The translations under genes were made by a program, and so were the position numbers. A stretch of DNA of 64,000 nt, from assembly GCA_038277395.1 (NCBI GenBank), contig CM076190.1:230302082-230366081 (forward strand), written 5' to 3'. A model generated the notes under the pieces. It saw only the letters and a program-made list of their open reading frames with translations, had not been told where the DNA came from and did no database searches. This stretch comes from Dryocosmus kuriphilus (taxonomy: Eukaryota; Arthropoda; Insecta; Hymenoptera; Cynipidae). The first letter of the stretch is position 1. Each line of letters opens with the position of its first letter. This document shows, one piece after another, positions 1-10,794 of the stretch.

Positions 1-285
1 CAAGCCTTATGGTTCAAACCATCGTGGATGACACATCTTATTTATAACAAATAACCTCCATTCTGTTTCATCGAAGAATATTGAATTGAAGCCCAGATAT
101 TTAGAAAAAACTGCTTTCGATGGTGAACTTTAATGCGGTTTTCACCCCCTAGATACGTTTATTATCCGACAAAAAAAATCGTCTATCTTTCTCTTTTATA
201 CTCTACAATAAATCAAAATTTCATCAGATTCGGCGAGACACACCTGAAAAACATTCCTTTAAGGTTACTTAGAGCGGGAGTGCTT
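1..285. other. No gene seen
   Basis: AT-rich sequence without a recognisable coding region. Its short open frames have no domain signature, and I found no repeat shared with the rest of the window. Confidence 0.5.
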
Positions 286-556
286 CACTGTGCAAGGGAA
301 AAGGAAGGGTATCTGCCGAGTGTTGAAGTTTTAGCGAGTGAGCGTCAGTAAAAACTGACTCATAGGCCGGAGAATCGAACCCTGGCCGTCGGCTCGAAAG
401 CCGAAAGCGCCAAAGACTGCGCCAACCACGGAGTCGGTGATGAGTTACACACAGTCAAACTCATTACATTACTGACTAGCGCTACCACTTAAGTCAGTCT
501 TCGGGGTGGAAAGAAGGAGGCCATGTGATGTGTAACATTTAGCACGTTACCCCCCC
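286..556 (-). repeat. tRNA-related SINE-like repeat, copy 1
   Basis: On the minus strand the part at about 361-440 reads like a tRNA gene. It has an A-box-like TGGTTGGCGCAGTC and a B-box GGTTCGATTC, which are internal RNA polymerase III promoter elements. A GC-rich anticodon-like hairpin lies between them, but its loop is not a normal seven bases. A second copy at 831-1095 matches it from about 75 bp on one side of the tRNA-like part to about 115 bp on the other, so the unit is larger than a tRNA and is probably a SINE or other tRNA-derived retroposon. No poly-A tail or target duplication was identified, so the edges are set by where the two copies stop matching. Confidence 0.55.
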
Positions 557-830
557 CCCCCCCCATTTCGGAATGCCCCAATGCTCCATGTGAAAGAGCA
601 GGGATCTTTTTTGTCAGCTGGGCACTAACATAACTGCTGTGGTGGAAACACAAAACTGACACAGCTAAATCCTTAAATACCAACCCCTGCCTATCGAATC
701 TTTCACCGTTTAGGTATAAATCTTCCTCAACCGGTGCGGTAATCCCCAAAACACCACTCGGTACCCTGGAAGAGGATTCAGGATATTGTGTGGGAAATTT
801 TAGCTGGGCGACAAATATATCGGGAATGCT
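557..830. other. Spacer between two SINE-like copies
   Basis: No gene is supported. A run of C bases (about 549-564) lies at the edge of copy 1. The open frames here have no family signature. Confidence 0.4.
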
Positions 831-1095
831 ATACTGTGGAAAGGAAGGAGAAGAGTGACTGTCGAGCGTTAGAGGTGTAACGAGCGAGCGTCAGAAAAAT
901 TGACTCCTTCCTCGGGGAATCGAACCGTTGGCCGCCGGCTAGAAAGCCCGATGCGCTAATCACTGCGCCAACCACAGAGTCGGTGACGAGTTACGTACAA
1001 TCAAACTCATCACATTAATGACTACCGCTTTCACTCATGTCAGTCTTCGGGGTGGAAAGGAGGAAGCCATGTGACGTGTACCATGTACGAAGTTA
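831..1095 (-). repeat. tRNA-related SINE-like repeat, copy 2
   Basis: This is a second, diverged copy of the element at 286-556. On the minus strand it has an A-box-like stretch (TTGGCGCAGTGATTAGC) and a canonical B-box GGTTCGATTCC. Homology continues outside the tRNA-like core on both sides, for example the shared GTCAGTCTTCGGGGTGGAAA. The two copies lie about 545 bp apart in the same orientation, so a local duplication is an alternative to two independent insertions. Confidence 0.55.
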
Positions 1096-2418
1096 CAAAC
1101 TTTATAAGAACGACTTATTCCAGAAAATGACTTACTTGATGAAAAAATGTAACTTGGCACCAATTTCGTTTCGAAAACCAGCTGGTTTGCCTCAACAAAT
1201 CTGTAGCAAAATACACACTTTTACTATTACCACTTACTATTAATTAAATAAATGTTAATTTTTTAATTATACAAATGATAGTGATGGGTTATCTACGAAG
1301 TAGAAATAAAATTCGCTAAGCTGGTAAAATGGATTTATTCAAATTAACCTAGCTCAATAAAACTTACACGGCTGTCTTTCAGAATATTCCCTTCCGTAAG
1401 GGTATCGATTTATTCTTATTTATCGTACTTACGAAGACTCTAGTATTAAAATGGCTAGTTTATATTTCCTATCGGCACTAATAAATATGTTTATGTTCAC
1501 TCACAAGGGGGCGATTTGATAAACTATGAATAATGTAGATTATTATCGATCCTAAGCACTGTTTAACATAACTGATCATCTTATTTATCTTAAACATGCA
1601 ATTCGTTCACACACAATGGTTACTCTAATCTTAGTTTCAGACCTGAGAGTTTTTATTTAACCTTCTCGAAATTCTATCTCAATATCTGAGCTTCCCCTTC
1701 AGTACTGTGGACTCGAAGTCTGGGCATAAGCGGTTTAAACCTGTAGGCTGCCTCGTTGCTCATAATGGATAATCGTCCCATGTGATATCCAAAGTACCTC
1801 GACTTAGCGCACCAATTGAAAGTTGAGGATTAATTCATCTCTACACCTGATAATGTTCTATTGTTTTGAGGTACAGTGAAAATATTTCGTTTTATGAATT
1901 GTTATATTTAATTTCTTTAATTCACCAAAGATAAAATACTTGAGATTATGAGTCTTGATTTTCCTCACAGTCTTTTCTTGATCTGATAGCGAGGCACAGT
2001 TAACTGAGTCACACCCGCACGGCAAAGATTTGATTCTTGGAAAAGCAAAATATGCTCAAGTTTTGTTTAATGAGTTTGATTTTTATTTTATTTGTTTGAT
2101 TTGTGATCCTTGTCGTATTCTTACATTGCTTTCTATATTGTTTGAAAGTTCAGGACCAATCCTTCTTTAGACCGTATCGAAAGTGCATGTGCTTAGAATA
2201 CTTTGGATTTCATAGTCTTTTCTTTTTTAATATACTATTCTTTTGATGGTTGATTGTTATCTTTTTCTCATTTTCTTCTTTCCATCTGATGGTAGTTAGA
2301 GTTGAACCACGTTACATTCGTGATAAGGAGTTAGATTGTTGAAAAAGCAACCATGAAACATCAAGTATAAATTTTCTTTTCTTAACAAAATTCACTTTAT
2401 CAATTCTGAACTCTCAAG
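1096..2418. other. AT-rich spacer, no gene seen
   Basis: No coding region, RNA gene or repeat could be supported. Confidence 0.5.
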
Positions 2419-2880
2419 TTGTATGCTCTCTTTGATTCTTTAAAGCAATGCGCGTATCCACAAATGTACACGTAGTAAAAATAACTTTTGAATTTTAAAA
2501 TTCTATTCCCTTTTCACTCAAACATATTATTTTCTGATTAACAAAGATATTCATAGCAAACTGAATTTGGAACTCTCAAATTGTGCACTTCGGTCACTCT
2601 CTAATATTGTTTTCTGATTCACAAGTGTAATCGTAACAAACTGAATTTGGAATTCTCACATTGTGCACTCCTATCACTCACTAATATTGATTCCTAATTC
2701 ACAAATTTATTCGTAGCAAACTGAATTTGGAATTCTCGAATTGTGCACTCCAGTCACTCTCTAATATTGTTTTCTGATTCACAGACGTATTCGCACTAAA
2801 CTGAACTTGGAATTTTCAAATTGTACATTTGTTTCACTCAATAGTTTTATTGTCTAATTTACAAATATATTCGAGGCGAA
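2419..2880. repeat. Minisatellite, 80-bp unit, about 5.75 copies
   Basis: A diverged tandem repeat. The phase marker TTGTGCACT or a close variant starts at 2581, 2661, 2741 and 2821, exactly 80 bp apart, with two more decayed units from about 2419 and 2500. Each unit also carries a form of CTGAATTTGGAATTCTC and of TTTTCTGATTCACA. The central units are most alike and the outer ones most decayed, as expected for an old array kept similar by unequal exchange. Confidence 0.8.
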
Positions 2881-4649
2881 GGCGTCTACACAGCGTAGTT
2901 TGGGGACACGAGAGGTGTCGCTTTCTTCCAATATTATCCTAATAATGCAGGATAATATTCTTGAAGACTTCTGAAGGCAGGAAGAACCTCCGGGTTTTGA
3001 AGTTCGCTAATAAACTGATTTTTCTGCTCTCTTTCCGCCTTTTCATCTTCTTCGCGCTCCACGGACTCCGTGACATCGCTCGCGGGCGGCGTGCGTGGGA
3101 GAGCTATGTCGTGCACACTCACCGATCACCTGAACTTATACTATCGGTTTTGTGATATCCTACGCGTATGGAGGGTCCACAGCCTAAAAAGTGATCGCGA
3201 AAAATGCGCCGATCACGAAATATATATATATTGTAACGGGGATTTCCAAATTGTATGTCGAGGACCACCTGTCCTGGTGTAGCACAGATTGGAACTCGAT
3301 TACAAACTGGCTGCCTCTTGCCTGTCCTTTACCGCAACACCAATAACGAAGTATGTAAACCGATTTCGCGGGTCGCACTCTTTCGAACCACGAAGCTCGT
3401 TTAATATTTATTTCTCAGGCGCCAGATAGGATGTACCCTATCCGAATTCCATGAATTTTGTCCCCGTCATGGCAGACAGGTATACTAGTCCAGCATTTAG
3501 CACGAGGCAGTAGGAGTATTGGGGTTACGCAAGTGAGAAAGAATTCACTGAGAGAGTTATTTTCGAGGCTCTTACCGAATAAACAATTAATCAACTTTAT
3601 GGCTAAACTAGATTATATCAAACTCAATTCAAGTCACAAATTCAAGCAAGAAATGGAACAAACTATTCAAATGTTCTAAGCCACATCCCAAGTTAATTCT
3701 ATCAAAACATGAATTGAGGTTTTCGCCGCTCCACACAATCGGATAATCATCTTTACATTTCCCACTTCGATGAAATTACCTTCTTAAAGAATTAACGCGG
3801 ACATTGAATGAAATGACAAACTGACACCCCAGAAGGACCCACTGCTTTTCAAATGGCCGACCGAGACACCCGCGTTTGCACCGCGTCGTCCGACGTCTTA
3901 TCCTCGGTGTATCCACGCCCTTAACTCCGCTGAGAGACGCCCGCCACTCTAATCTATAGTCTGATCTTGAGCCGGGCGCTCTCCAGCCTCCGGGTGTCGA
4001 GGGGGTCTCGATTAGCTTCAATTTACACTTTTCCACTCGCTCGCAGTTCCCAGTGTCTTACCGCGTGGGCATCGTCCGTCGAGGCTGGGCACACTCGCGA
4101 AATCACCAGTGGAATAACCAACTACCTTGCAAGCATTGAACGAGTTCCTCGGGGAACGGGCGGTCCATCCCACTGTATTAATTAAATTTCCTCGGGTAGC
4201 TTTTCCACCTTTACTTCCTCATGGACCGCGTCCACCATCAAGCCAAGAGTACCAGTCTGTTGTTTCACGTCTCCTCGAGCTCTCTTCCCTCACTTTCTAG
4301 TCGACCTGCAGTCGTCCAGAGTTACGTTCGCTGATTTGCTCGTTGGAACGGAATTTTCTTTGTCGATTGTATCCGCCAATGTGTGTTCCAACGCCGTCGC
4401 TGCCTGCCTATTAGGATTGTATCCGTGGCTTCGGGTACTCCCAATGGTTGCATGACCCACGGTCGCTTGTCTGTTTTTGCCAAGGAAGGGTTGGTCCGGT
4501 ATGGCGCGGTGGTAGTCTTAGTACTGCTACTCGCCGCTGATAGTGGCGCGACAGCGTCAAGTTAGTGAAGTAATGTCGCTAGTTGCCGTGATGACTGGAC
4601 GGTGCTGCCTCCCTTGGTCAGCATGGAACCGCTGCGCCGTGTCGCTTAC
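2881..4649. other. GC-richer segment, no gene supported
   Basis: Around 3000-3180 and 3840-4640 the base composition is clearly less AT-rich than the surroundings. No open frame here has a recognisable domain, signal peptide or supporting splice sites. It could hold an unrecognised promoter or short exons, but I cannot show that. Confidence 0.35.
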
Positions 4650-4951
4650 GCCGAACCCTAAGCGCTCAAGATTTGAATTTAATGAAACGTCACTCCTATA
4701 ATGTTGAAAACGGTGCCCGGTGAGATCAATAGCAAATGACGTTAATATTACAATGATGTACATCGCGCTCTGGTCTAATTGTCCGAACGCTAAACGCTTG
4801 AGATGAAGTCTAAAATTCAAAACATACTTCCGTGAGCGCAGACAAGGTAATAACGTCCGGTCTAAATAAAGCAAGGTCATTTTTAAACATATATATCGCG
4901 CGCTTCTTAAAACAGTCGAACGCTAAGCGCTCAAAATATTAACTCGCTTAG
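4650..4951 (+). repeat. Left inverted arm of DDE/SWIM transposon
   Basis: This is the reverse complement of 9062-9334 with modest divergence. The shared landmarks run in order: GCTAAGCGCTC, ATGAAACGTCACTCCTATAA, ATTACAATGATGTACATC, CATACTTCCGTGAGCGCAGA, and a final CGCTAAGCGCTCAAAATAT. The left arm has about 25 bp near 4893-4917 that the right arm lacks. Confidence 0.85.
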
Positions 4952-5808
4952 AATACTGACTGCTGTAAGGGCAGAGATGGTGTAGGAGAAAGGGTGGTCC
5001 CAAACTTTCGTCATTGAGATGTACATGAATAAAAGAGAGAGGGGGGTATAAAACGTCAACCTTGTGGGAGAATAGTCCTTATGGTTCGGGGAAATCATAA
5101 AAAATAGTGACCGCGGAATTGTGATTAATAATTGGAAAACAGAAATAAGTTCTTTATGTATACTTTGAGAGAGCTGGAATTATAAAAAGTTATAGGGGGC
5201 AGAAAACGTCCACTTTCCCTTTGGAAAAATGTGCCTTGTGGCTTATTGTAAATAAAATAAGATTGTGGAATGACTTGATTGGATTTCGGATTGTATTCTT
5301 TATACTTTTGATTTAGTATGATGATCTCGAAGGTTATTCAAGCTCACTTGAAAAAGGAGGAACCAGCTGTTGCAGTTCATTTAAATGACGATGTTAATTT
5401 TTTTTATAATTATTATTGATGACTGGTTTCAGATCACTCATTCATTCCCTCTCACTGAAGTTGTTCAAATACTTTAAAAATTGACGGTCGTTCATAATGC
5501 AGCGTTTCACTTTTATTTTCATTGATGGCCGTGGGCTTGTCATTTCCATTGTGAAAAGTCTTGAGAGCGCATTAGAATATTTTCCATAAGCTACAGAATC
5601 GAATTTATAATAGATCTTTTCCTTATTTATTGTTTAAATTACGCCTATTAGTCTGATTTATTGTTCTGCATTCATTCTTCCCTTCGTCTATTTACTTTTG
5701 AATGTTTTTTCATTTTATTTTTCTGTTTCTTTTTTTTCCGTTTGTTGTTTTCAAGTATTTTTGTGATTTTAAAGACCTGTTACCTCTTAACAGTTAAAAG
5801 CCTTAGAA

Positions 5809-6412
5809 ATGGCTTTCAGAGTTCGAATTGACTGTTATGTGTGTGGAAGAGCCTATCAACCAAGACAGATGGTTCGAATCGATGGAAATGTTAATCCAGA
5901 TAGGCAAAACATTGCAATTTTTAGACGCCTTTAACTTCGTAGACCACAACTTGAAGTTGCCGGCGATAGTAGCTTATGCCTGAATTGCAATCTATCTATT
6001 AGTAATGAAATAGAGGAGCCCCAACGTGATGCCGGATGCTTAAGGCTTAATATTTTTACTCAAACAGGTAGACAAATGTGTATGTTCTGTAATGCTGCTG
6101 GCAATGCTAATGTACCCAGGCTTTTAGTAGAGTGTAGAGTCAATGTCTATATTGATATGGATATCTTCATTCCGGAGGACACTAGAGCCTGTTTAAATCA
6201 TTTGGATGAACGTGGCTTCATCCTAGCGCCTTTGCTTCCTGGATTACAAGCAACTAATAGACCATATAAGATACCTGGACAGCAGAAGCTAGAAACTTCG
6301 TAATGAAGCAAATTCTCATCAAGATTTTGGTGATGAGGATAGCTGTAGTGATGAAGAATTTAAAGATATTTTTGCTGTAACGAAGGAACAGTTTCGAAAA
6401 TACATATTATAA
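5809..6412 (+). pseudogene. Transposase N-terminal part (cysteine-rich), broken
   Basis: From the ATG at 5809 one frame runs to 6303 with a single in-frame TAA at 5932-5934. It carries three cysteine pairs (CYVC, CLNC and CMFC), which suggests an N-terminal zinc-binding region. After about 6295 the homologous frame shifts and continues as an acidic stretch (DFGDEDSCSDEEF) to about 6410. The gene then runs into the Tc1-like insertion. Its partner is the DDE/SWIM part at 7911-8908 on the same strand. I read the two as parts of one transposase because both lie between the same inverted arms and insect proteins with this order are known; the missing centre prevents proof. Confidence 0.55.
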
Positions 6413-6632
6413 ATTTACTCAATTGGTAACACTGTTTACCGTAGAAATGCCGCGTAACCTAAAAAGAACGCTTAATTTGGGCACTGTGTCATGAAATACA
6501 CAGTTATACGAGATTGAACAAGTTGCCGTTTCTTTGAATGGTGTCAGGTAAGCTATTTGTTAATAAAAGCACTTTTTTCGAAGTACTTGTTGAAAAACCA
6601 CTGAGATTTTTGACAAAAATACATTTCATACG

Positions 6633-7749
6633 ATGGGTAAACGGCGTGATTTGTCGCCAATGACAATTGGTCGAATTACTGGCATGTTAAAAGCTAAATA
6701 CTTGTAGCAATACCAAATAACCGAAATCTTAGGAGTTTCCCGTAGTTCTGTGAGAAATACACAACGAAAAATGGATATCGGCGACGATTTGAGAGCTAAA
6801 CCTGAAGGTGCTTGCGGTCGTCGGAGAATCACGACAACGAGATCTGACAGAAAAATTCGTGATATCTGCATCGAAAATCGAAAAATGCCTATTAAATTTC
6901 TTGCAAAAAGTTTCCGAAGCTGGCATTCAAGTACCGCAAAGAACAGTGCAGCGGAGGCTGGCTGAAGAGGGGCCTATCGGCCGAAGACCAGCACGAAAAA
7001 CAAGACTGACACCAGGCATGATAAAAAAAACGTCTCGAATGGGCAAAAAAATGCAAAAACTTTACGGTTAATGACTGGAAAAAGGTGAATAAATTTTAGG
7101 TAACTCTTTTCAATTTACTTCGAAACTGTGAACTTGTAATTCATCAATATTCTACAATATTTTACAGGTATGCTTTTCAGACGAATCGATGTTCCAAGTA
7201 TTGGTCGAAAAATCGAAGTTCGTAAGGCGAAGTTCGAATGAGAAATACTAAGCAGAATGCATTGTTCCAACAATCAAACATCCTCCTTCAGTTATGGTGT
7301 GGTGCGTTATTAGTTTTAAGGGTGCAGGGCCCTTGTACGTCGTGGAAGGTACAATGAATGCCGAAAAGTACGAAGCAGTCTTGGAAAAACAGCTGCTTCC
7401 TCAATTAGAAAGATGGTTCAAGAAGAGAGAAAAGCCCATATTCATGCATGACGGTGCGCCATGTCACCGTGCTAAAAGAATTAGTACATTTTTGGCTAAA
7501 AAAAAAGTTACCATTCTCGACTGGCCAGGAAATTCTCCAGGCAAGAGCCCGATCGAGAACGTTTGGGAATTTATGAAATCTGAAGTGTCCAAAAAAGCCC
7601 CTACAACAAAGCAAGAGCTAATTCAGGTACCTCAACATACTTGGAAACATAGTCCAGAGATGAAAGTCAAAATAGAAACCTGTATAACTAGTATGCCTCG
7701 TCGTATTCAAGCTGTGTTGGCCGCTAAAGGTGGTCACACAAAATACTAA
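6633..7749 (+). pseudogene. Tc1-type transposase (DD34E), broken, with an apparent intron
   Basis: Starts at the ATG at 6633. An N-terminal helix-turn-helix region is followed by a DDE catalytic domain. The first aspartate is in CFSDES (about 7180), the second in HDGAPCH (about 7450) and the glutamate in SPIENVW (about 7555), with 34 residues between the last two, as in Tc1 elements. Damage: in-frame TAG at 6705-6707, a frameshift near 6895-6905, a one-base gain in the A-run at about 7022-7029, and a TAA at about 7252-7254. A GT-AG interval at 7085-7167 (83 bp) interrupts the frame just before CFSDES, and removing it restores the phase. This is consistent with a real intron. Terminal repeats were not found. 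It sits inside the DDE/SWIM transposon and is therefore the younger insertion. Confidence 0.75.
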
Positions 7750-7910
7750 TTTTGACGAAAAATTGTATTTTAATGTTAAAAAATTATTTTCGTGTGAGTT
7801 CCCATTTTTTCAATAAAATGTAATGCACAGATGATAGACTTTGGTGATTTAACATGAAGAACACCTTGGAATAACTACTATCGTAACTATTAACTATAAA
7901 AAATTCATTT

Positions 7911-8908
7911 TTGAGCTTGGGCCTAATAATATGGCAAGGTACTGTACTTAATATACAAGGACCTTATTTCTCGGACTCACGAAACAATGACGCACAAATG
8001 CTCATCTGTGAATTTGAAAGAGATGTGGAGGGCATGAGAGCATTTTTCAACATTGGCGATATTTTTATAGAGGACAGAGGATACCGAGATACCCAACCGC
8101 TGTTAGAACGACTGGGCATTGAATCCAAGATACCGCCATTTCACCAAGCAGGTCAGAGTCAATTGTCAACGGAAGAAGCGAATGAAGCACGGCTCATAGC
8201 GAAATCGGGATGGATTGTTGAATCTAAAAATGGCCACTTAAAATCCATATTTAGGTTCATTGACAAAACGATTACGATTGACCACCTGCGTAATCTCGGG
8301 GACTTCTTCCGTATTGGTGGTGCCCTGATTAACAGATATCATCCTGTTATCGAGATGCAAGGTGCTACTGTGGAAGCTGCAAAGGAATACCTAGTGACAG
8401 CTCGTGAGGCTATTGTCATGCAAGCACGCGTAGAAGTTGATAATATGCGCTATGGAAATGCAAACTGGAATCGCCTGCATGAAGAACAAGAACCAGAATT
8501 CCCTCTTCTTACATTAGACGAACTACGCGACATCACGATTGGCGTTCATCAAGTTGAACTTGCACCATCTTACATTCGAGACAAGCTGCAAAGGGATGAC
8601 GATGAAGAGTTTCAACTAGATACGCTACGTAATGAACATGGTTTAATCAGAGTAAGAGTATATTCTCACTTCCGAAATGCGACAAGGTAGCAACTGTGGA
8701 TAGCGTTCAATGAAATTGTTGATCCAGGACCAGACAATAATGAAACAATTCTCGGCTATTACTGCACATGTAAATCAGGGGCCAGAACTCTGGGCACGTG
8801 TGCACATATCGCGTTAAGTATCCCCAGTTATCATTGCTACGTAGGATTCTAGATGCTGCCAATAGGGGTGAACAGGTAAACCCAAGCGAAGAACCACAAA
8901 TCATTTAA
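7911..8908 (+). pseudogene. DDE transposase catalytic C-terminal part with SWIM zinc finger
   Basis: The open frame 7911-8690 covers the second half of a DDE domain. DRGYRD supplies the second acidic residue, EEANEARLI follows, and the E in WIVESKNGHLKSIF is the likely third catalytic residue. An in-frame TAG at 8688-8690 is followed in the same frame by QLWIAFNEIV and then CTCKSGARTLGTCAH, a CxC...CxH SWIM zinc finger. A shift near 8820-8845 then leads to a tail ending at TAA 8906-8908. The first catalytic aspartate and about 150 upstream residues are missing where the Tc1 element lies. Related insect transposases have the same order, but the family name was not assigned with confidence. Confidence 0.7.
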
Positions 8909-9061
8909 TGTACTTTATGAGTTACAAATAATTTTCTTCTCAGCTTTCACAACAAGGCCATTCAGGCTGCGCCCGATACCGGCTATAACTCGCAAGAAAA
9001 TTGAATTGACATATAGACACTTGGGAATATCACACAATTTCTGCCCTCAGCAGTTTGTTCC

Positions 9062-9334
9062 AAAGCGAGTTCATATTTTGAGCGCTTAGCGTTATCTTTA
9101 AAATAACCTTTCTTTCTTTAGACAGGACGTTATCACCTTGTCTGCGCTCACGGAAGTATGTTTTAAATTTTAGACTTCATCTCGAGCGCTTAGCGTTCGG
9201 ACGATTAGACCAGAGCGTGATGTACATCATTGTAATATTAACCTCACTTGATATCGATCTCACCGGGGCACCATTTTGAACGTTATAGGAGTGACGTTTC
9301 ATTAGATTCAAATTTTGAGCGCTTAGCGTTCGGC
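9062..9334 (-). repeat. Right inverted arm of DDE/SWIM transposon
   Basis: Mirror partner of 4650-4951. On the plus strand it carries GAGCGCTTAGCGTT three times (about 9079, 9184 and 9317), the inverse of the left-arm subrepeat. Confidence 0.85.
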
Positions 9335-10324
9335 TGTTTTTGGATGCACGCAACATACGTCATAAGCAAACTCGCATTTAGCACTGACCTCACTCTGCCG
9401 TCGCCTCTTTCGTTCCAGTATATATGGGGATTCATTGCTTTCACGAAATTGAGCACTTAGCGCCGTATAGCGCAAAAACTGTCCATTTTTCCTATTTTTT
9501 TCCGGATCTTCCATTAGGCCCTTATAATCTACATATTTACCAAGTTTCAGCCAAATCCACCGAAATCCATTTTCCTGTACATTTGGTGCGGGGTCCTTTA
9601 CTAAGTCAGACCCAGATTGGGACCTGAAACCGCCCGGGTATTTTAGAGACGTTCGGCCCTCAACTCTCCAAGAAAAAGACAGACTACGAATGTAAATATT
9701 GAATTATATATACTGACCCACTAGATTGAAACTAGAAGTTAGAAAATAGTGCATAAGTGCGTCAAATGTATGAGAGAATGAGAAGTCTATGTATAGGGAG
9801 AATCTGCAACGCTTATGACCGAAAAGTCCCACCCGCGCAAGTTACAGCGTCGGCGGGGGACCGAGAGGGCACCGCGCTCACAAAAAACAGGAATCGAGGC
9901 AAAAACCCATCTTCTTTGGGTGTCTTTCTGAAGATTTCCCCCTCCTCGAACAATTCAAAGAAAAAAGAAGAGTCAGTCATCAACCAGCCTCCCACGCAAA
10001 AAGGTCCTCTCTCGAGGAGCCAGAATGCAATGAAAGCTTGAACTTCCTCCTCTTATCTCTTAGAGAGAATTATCAAATAACCTTTGACGAAAAACACATC
10101 ATCCAAATAGATCTCTAGTGAGTGGAACGAAGTTACCTCGCAACTCCAGTCAAATAAGGGACTTCTTAATGAGTTAAATTAAGGAAAATCGTGAAGCCCT
10201 GGTAAATTCAAAACTTCTTTCGTGCGTGCAAGCATTATGAAGTGTAAAGAGTTAATTATTAAAGGAAATAGAATTTGTTTTATCTATAAAGTTAAAATTG
10301 TAAAACTGAAAATAGAGAATTTTA
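9335..10324. other. No gene seen
   Basis: Contains one further outlying GAGCACTTAGCGC motif near 9450. No open frame shows a domain. The 9757-10041 frame has mixed composition and no family signature. Confidence 0.45.
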
Positions 10325-10590
10325 TCTCTTTCCGAGCAAAGATGAGTTCACTCATCACTTTGTCCACGAAAGAGACCCTGGAAACGTAAAAAGAAAAAGA
10401 ATCATTTACTTCTAGTTCGAGCAAGCGGAGGTTTACCTCTCACTTTGGTCCACTGGTAGAAATAAAGGGACAATTTGGAAGGAAGACACCTCGGGGTGTC
10501 AGTGACAATTGAAGTTGGTAGAAGCAAGACTTTATTCTCGAGCAAGGAGGGTTTTACCTCATAACTTGGTCAGATAGTAGAATCCACGAG
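10325..10590. repeat. Three diverged hairpin-bearing direct repeats
   Basis: Three stretches about 90-120 bp apart start with GAGCAA and carry a small hairpin followed by a variant of ACTTTGGTC: near 10337 (GATGAG, loop, CTCATC), near 10424 (GAGGT, loop, ACCTC) and near 10542 (GAGG, loop, CCTC). The stems differ between copies but still pair. A fourth weak copy may lie near 10130. The function is unknown. Confidence 0.4.
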
Positions 10591-10794
10591 AATAGAATCA
10601 TTCTTTTATTCCACAAAGTTAGAGAATCACTCCTAGATAGAGCGGCCGAGAAAATTTGTTTTATTCTGTCGATTTCGTTTTATTTAGTTCTTTAGGAATT
10701 CACATAGTCGTATGGTTACTGTGATTATTCTGTTATAAATTACTCTATCTTTAATTATTATCATCATCATTATGTGGCTATTCATCCAAATATA

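Larger units (their letters stand above)
4650..9334 (+). mobile_element. DNA transposon with long inverted arms; DDE/SWIM transposase remnants; Tc1 insertion inside
   Basis: Inverted arms of about 300 bp (4650-4951 and 9062-9334) enclose remnants of one transposase gene on the plus strand: an N-terminal cysteine-rich part (5809-6412) and a catalytic plus SWIM part (7911-8908). A Tc1-type element lies between them and replaces the middle of the gene, including the expected first catalytic aspartate. The arms carry internal copies of GAACGCTAAGCGCTCAAAAT, a subterminal repeat typical of transposase binding regions. The true tips and target duplication could not be fixed, because another related motif occurs beyond the right arm near 9448. 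The copy is dead. The superfamily is uncertain: the catalytic part resembles DDE_Tnp_4 (Harbinger-like) proteins. Confidence 0.7.

Noticed and set aside
361..440. Functional tRNA gene
   Set aside because: The cloverleaf is imperfect (anticodon loop of abnormal size) and the homology to a second copy extends well beyond the tRNA-like part, so a SINE-like repeat fits better.
2581..2880. CRISPR-like array
   Set aside because: The whole 80-bp unit repeats with no distinct spacers, and the genome is eukaryotic; it is a minisatellite.
9757..10041. 94-residue open frame in less AT-rich sequence
   Set aside because: No domain, signal or conserved neighbour; composition alone is not evidence of a gene.
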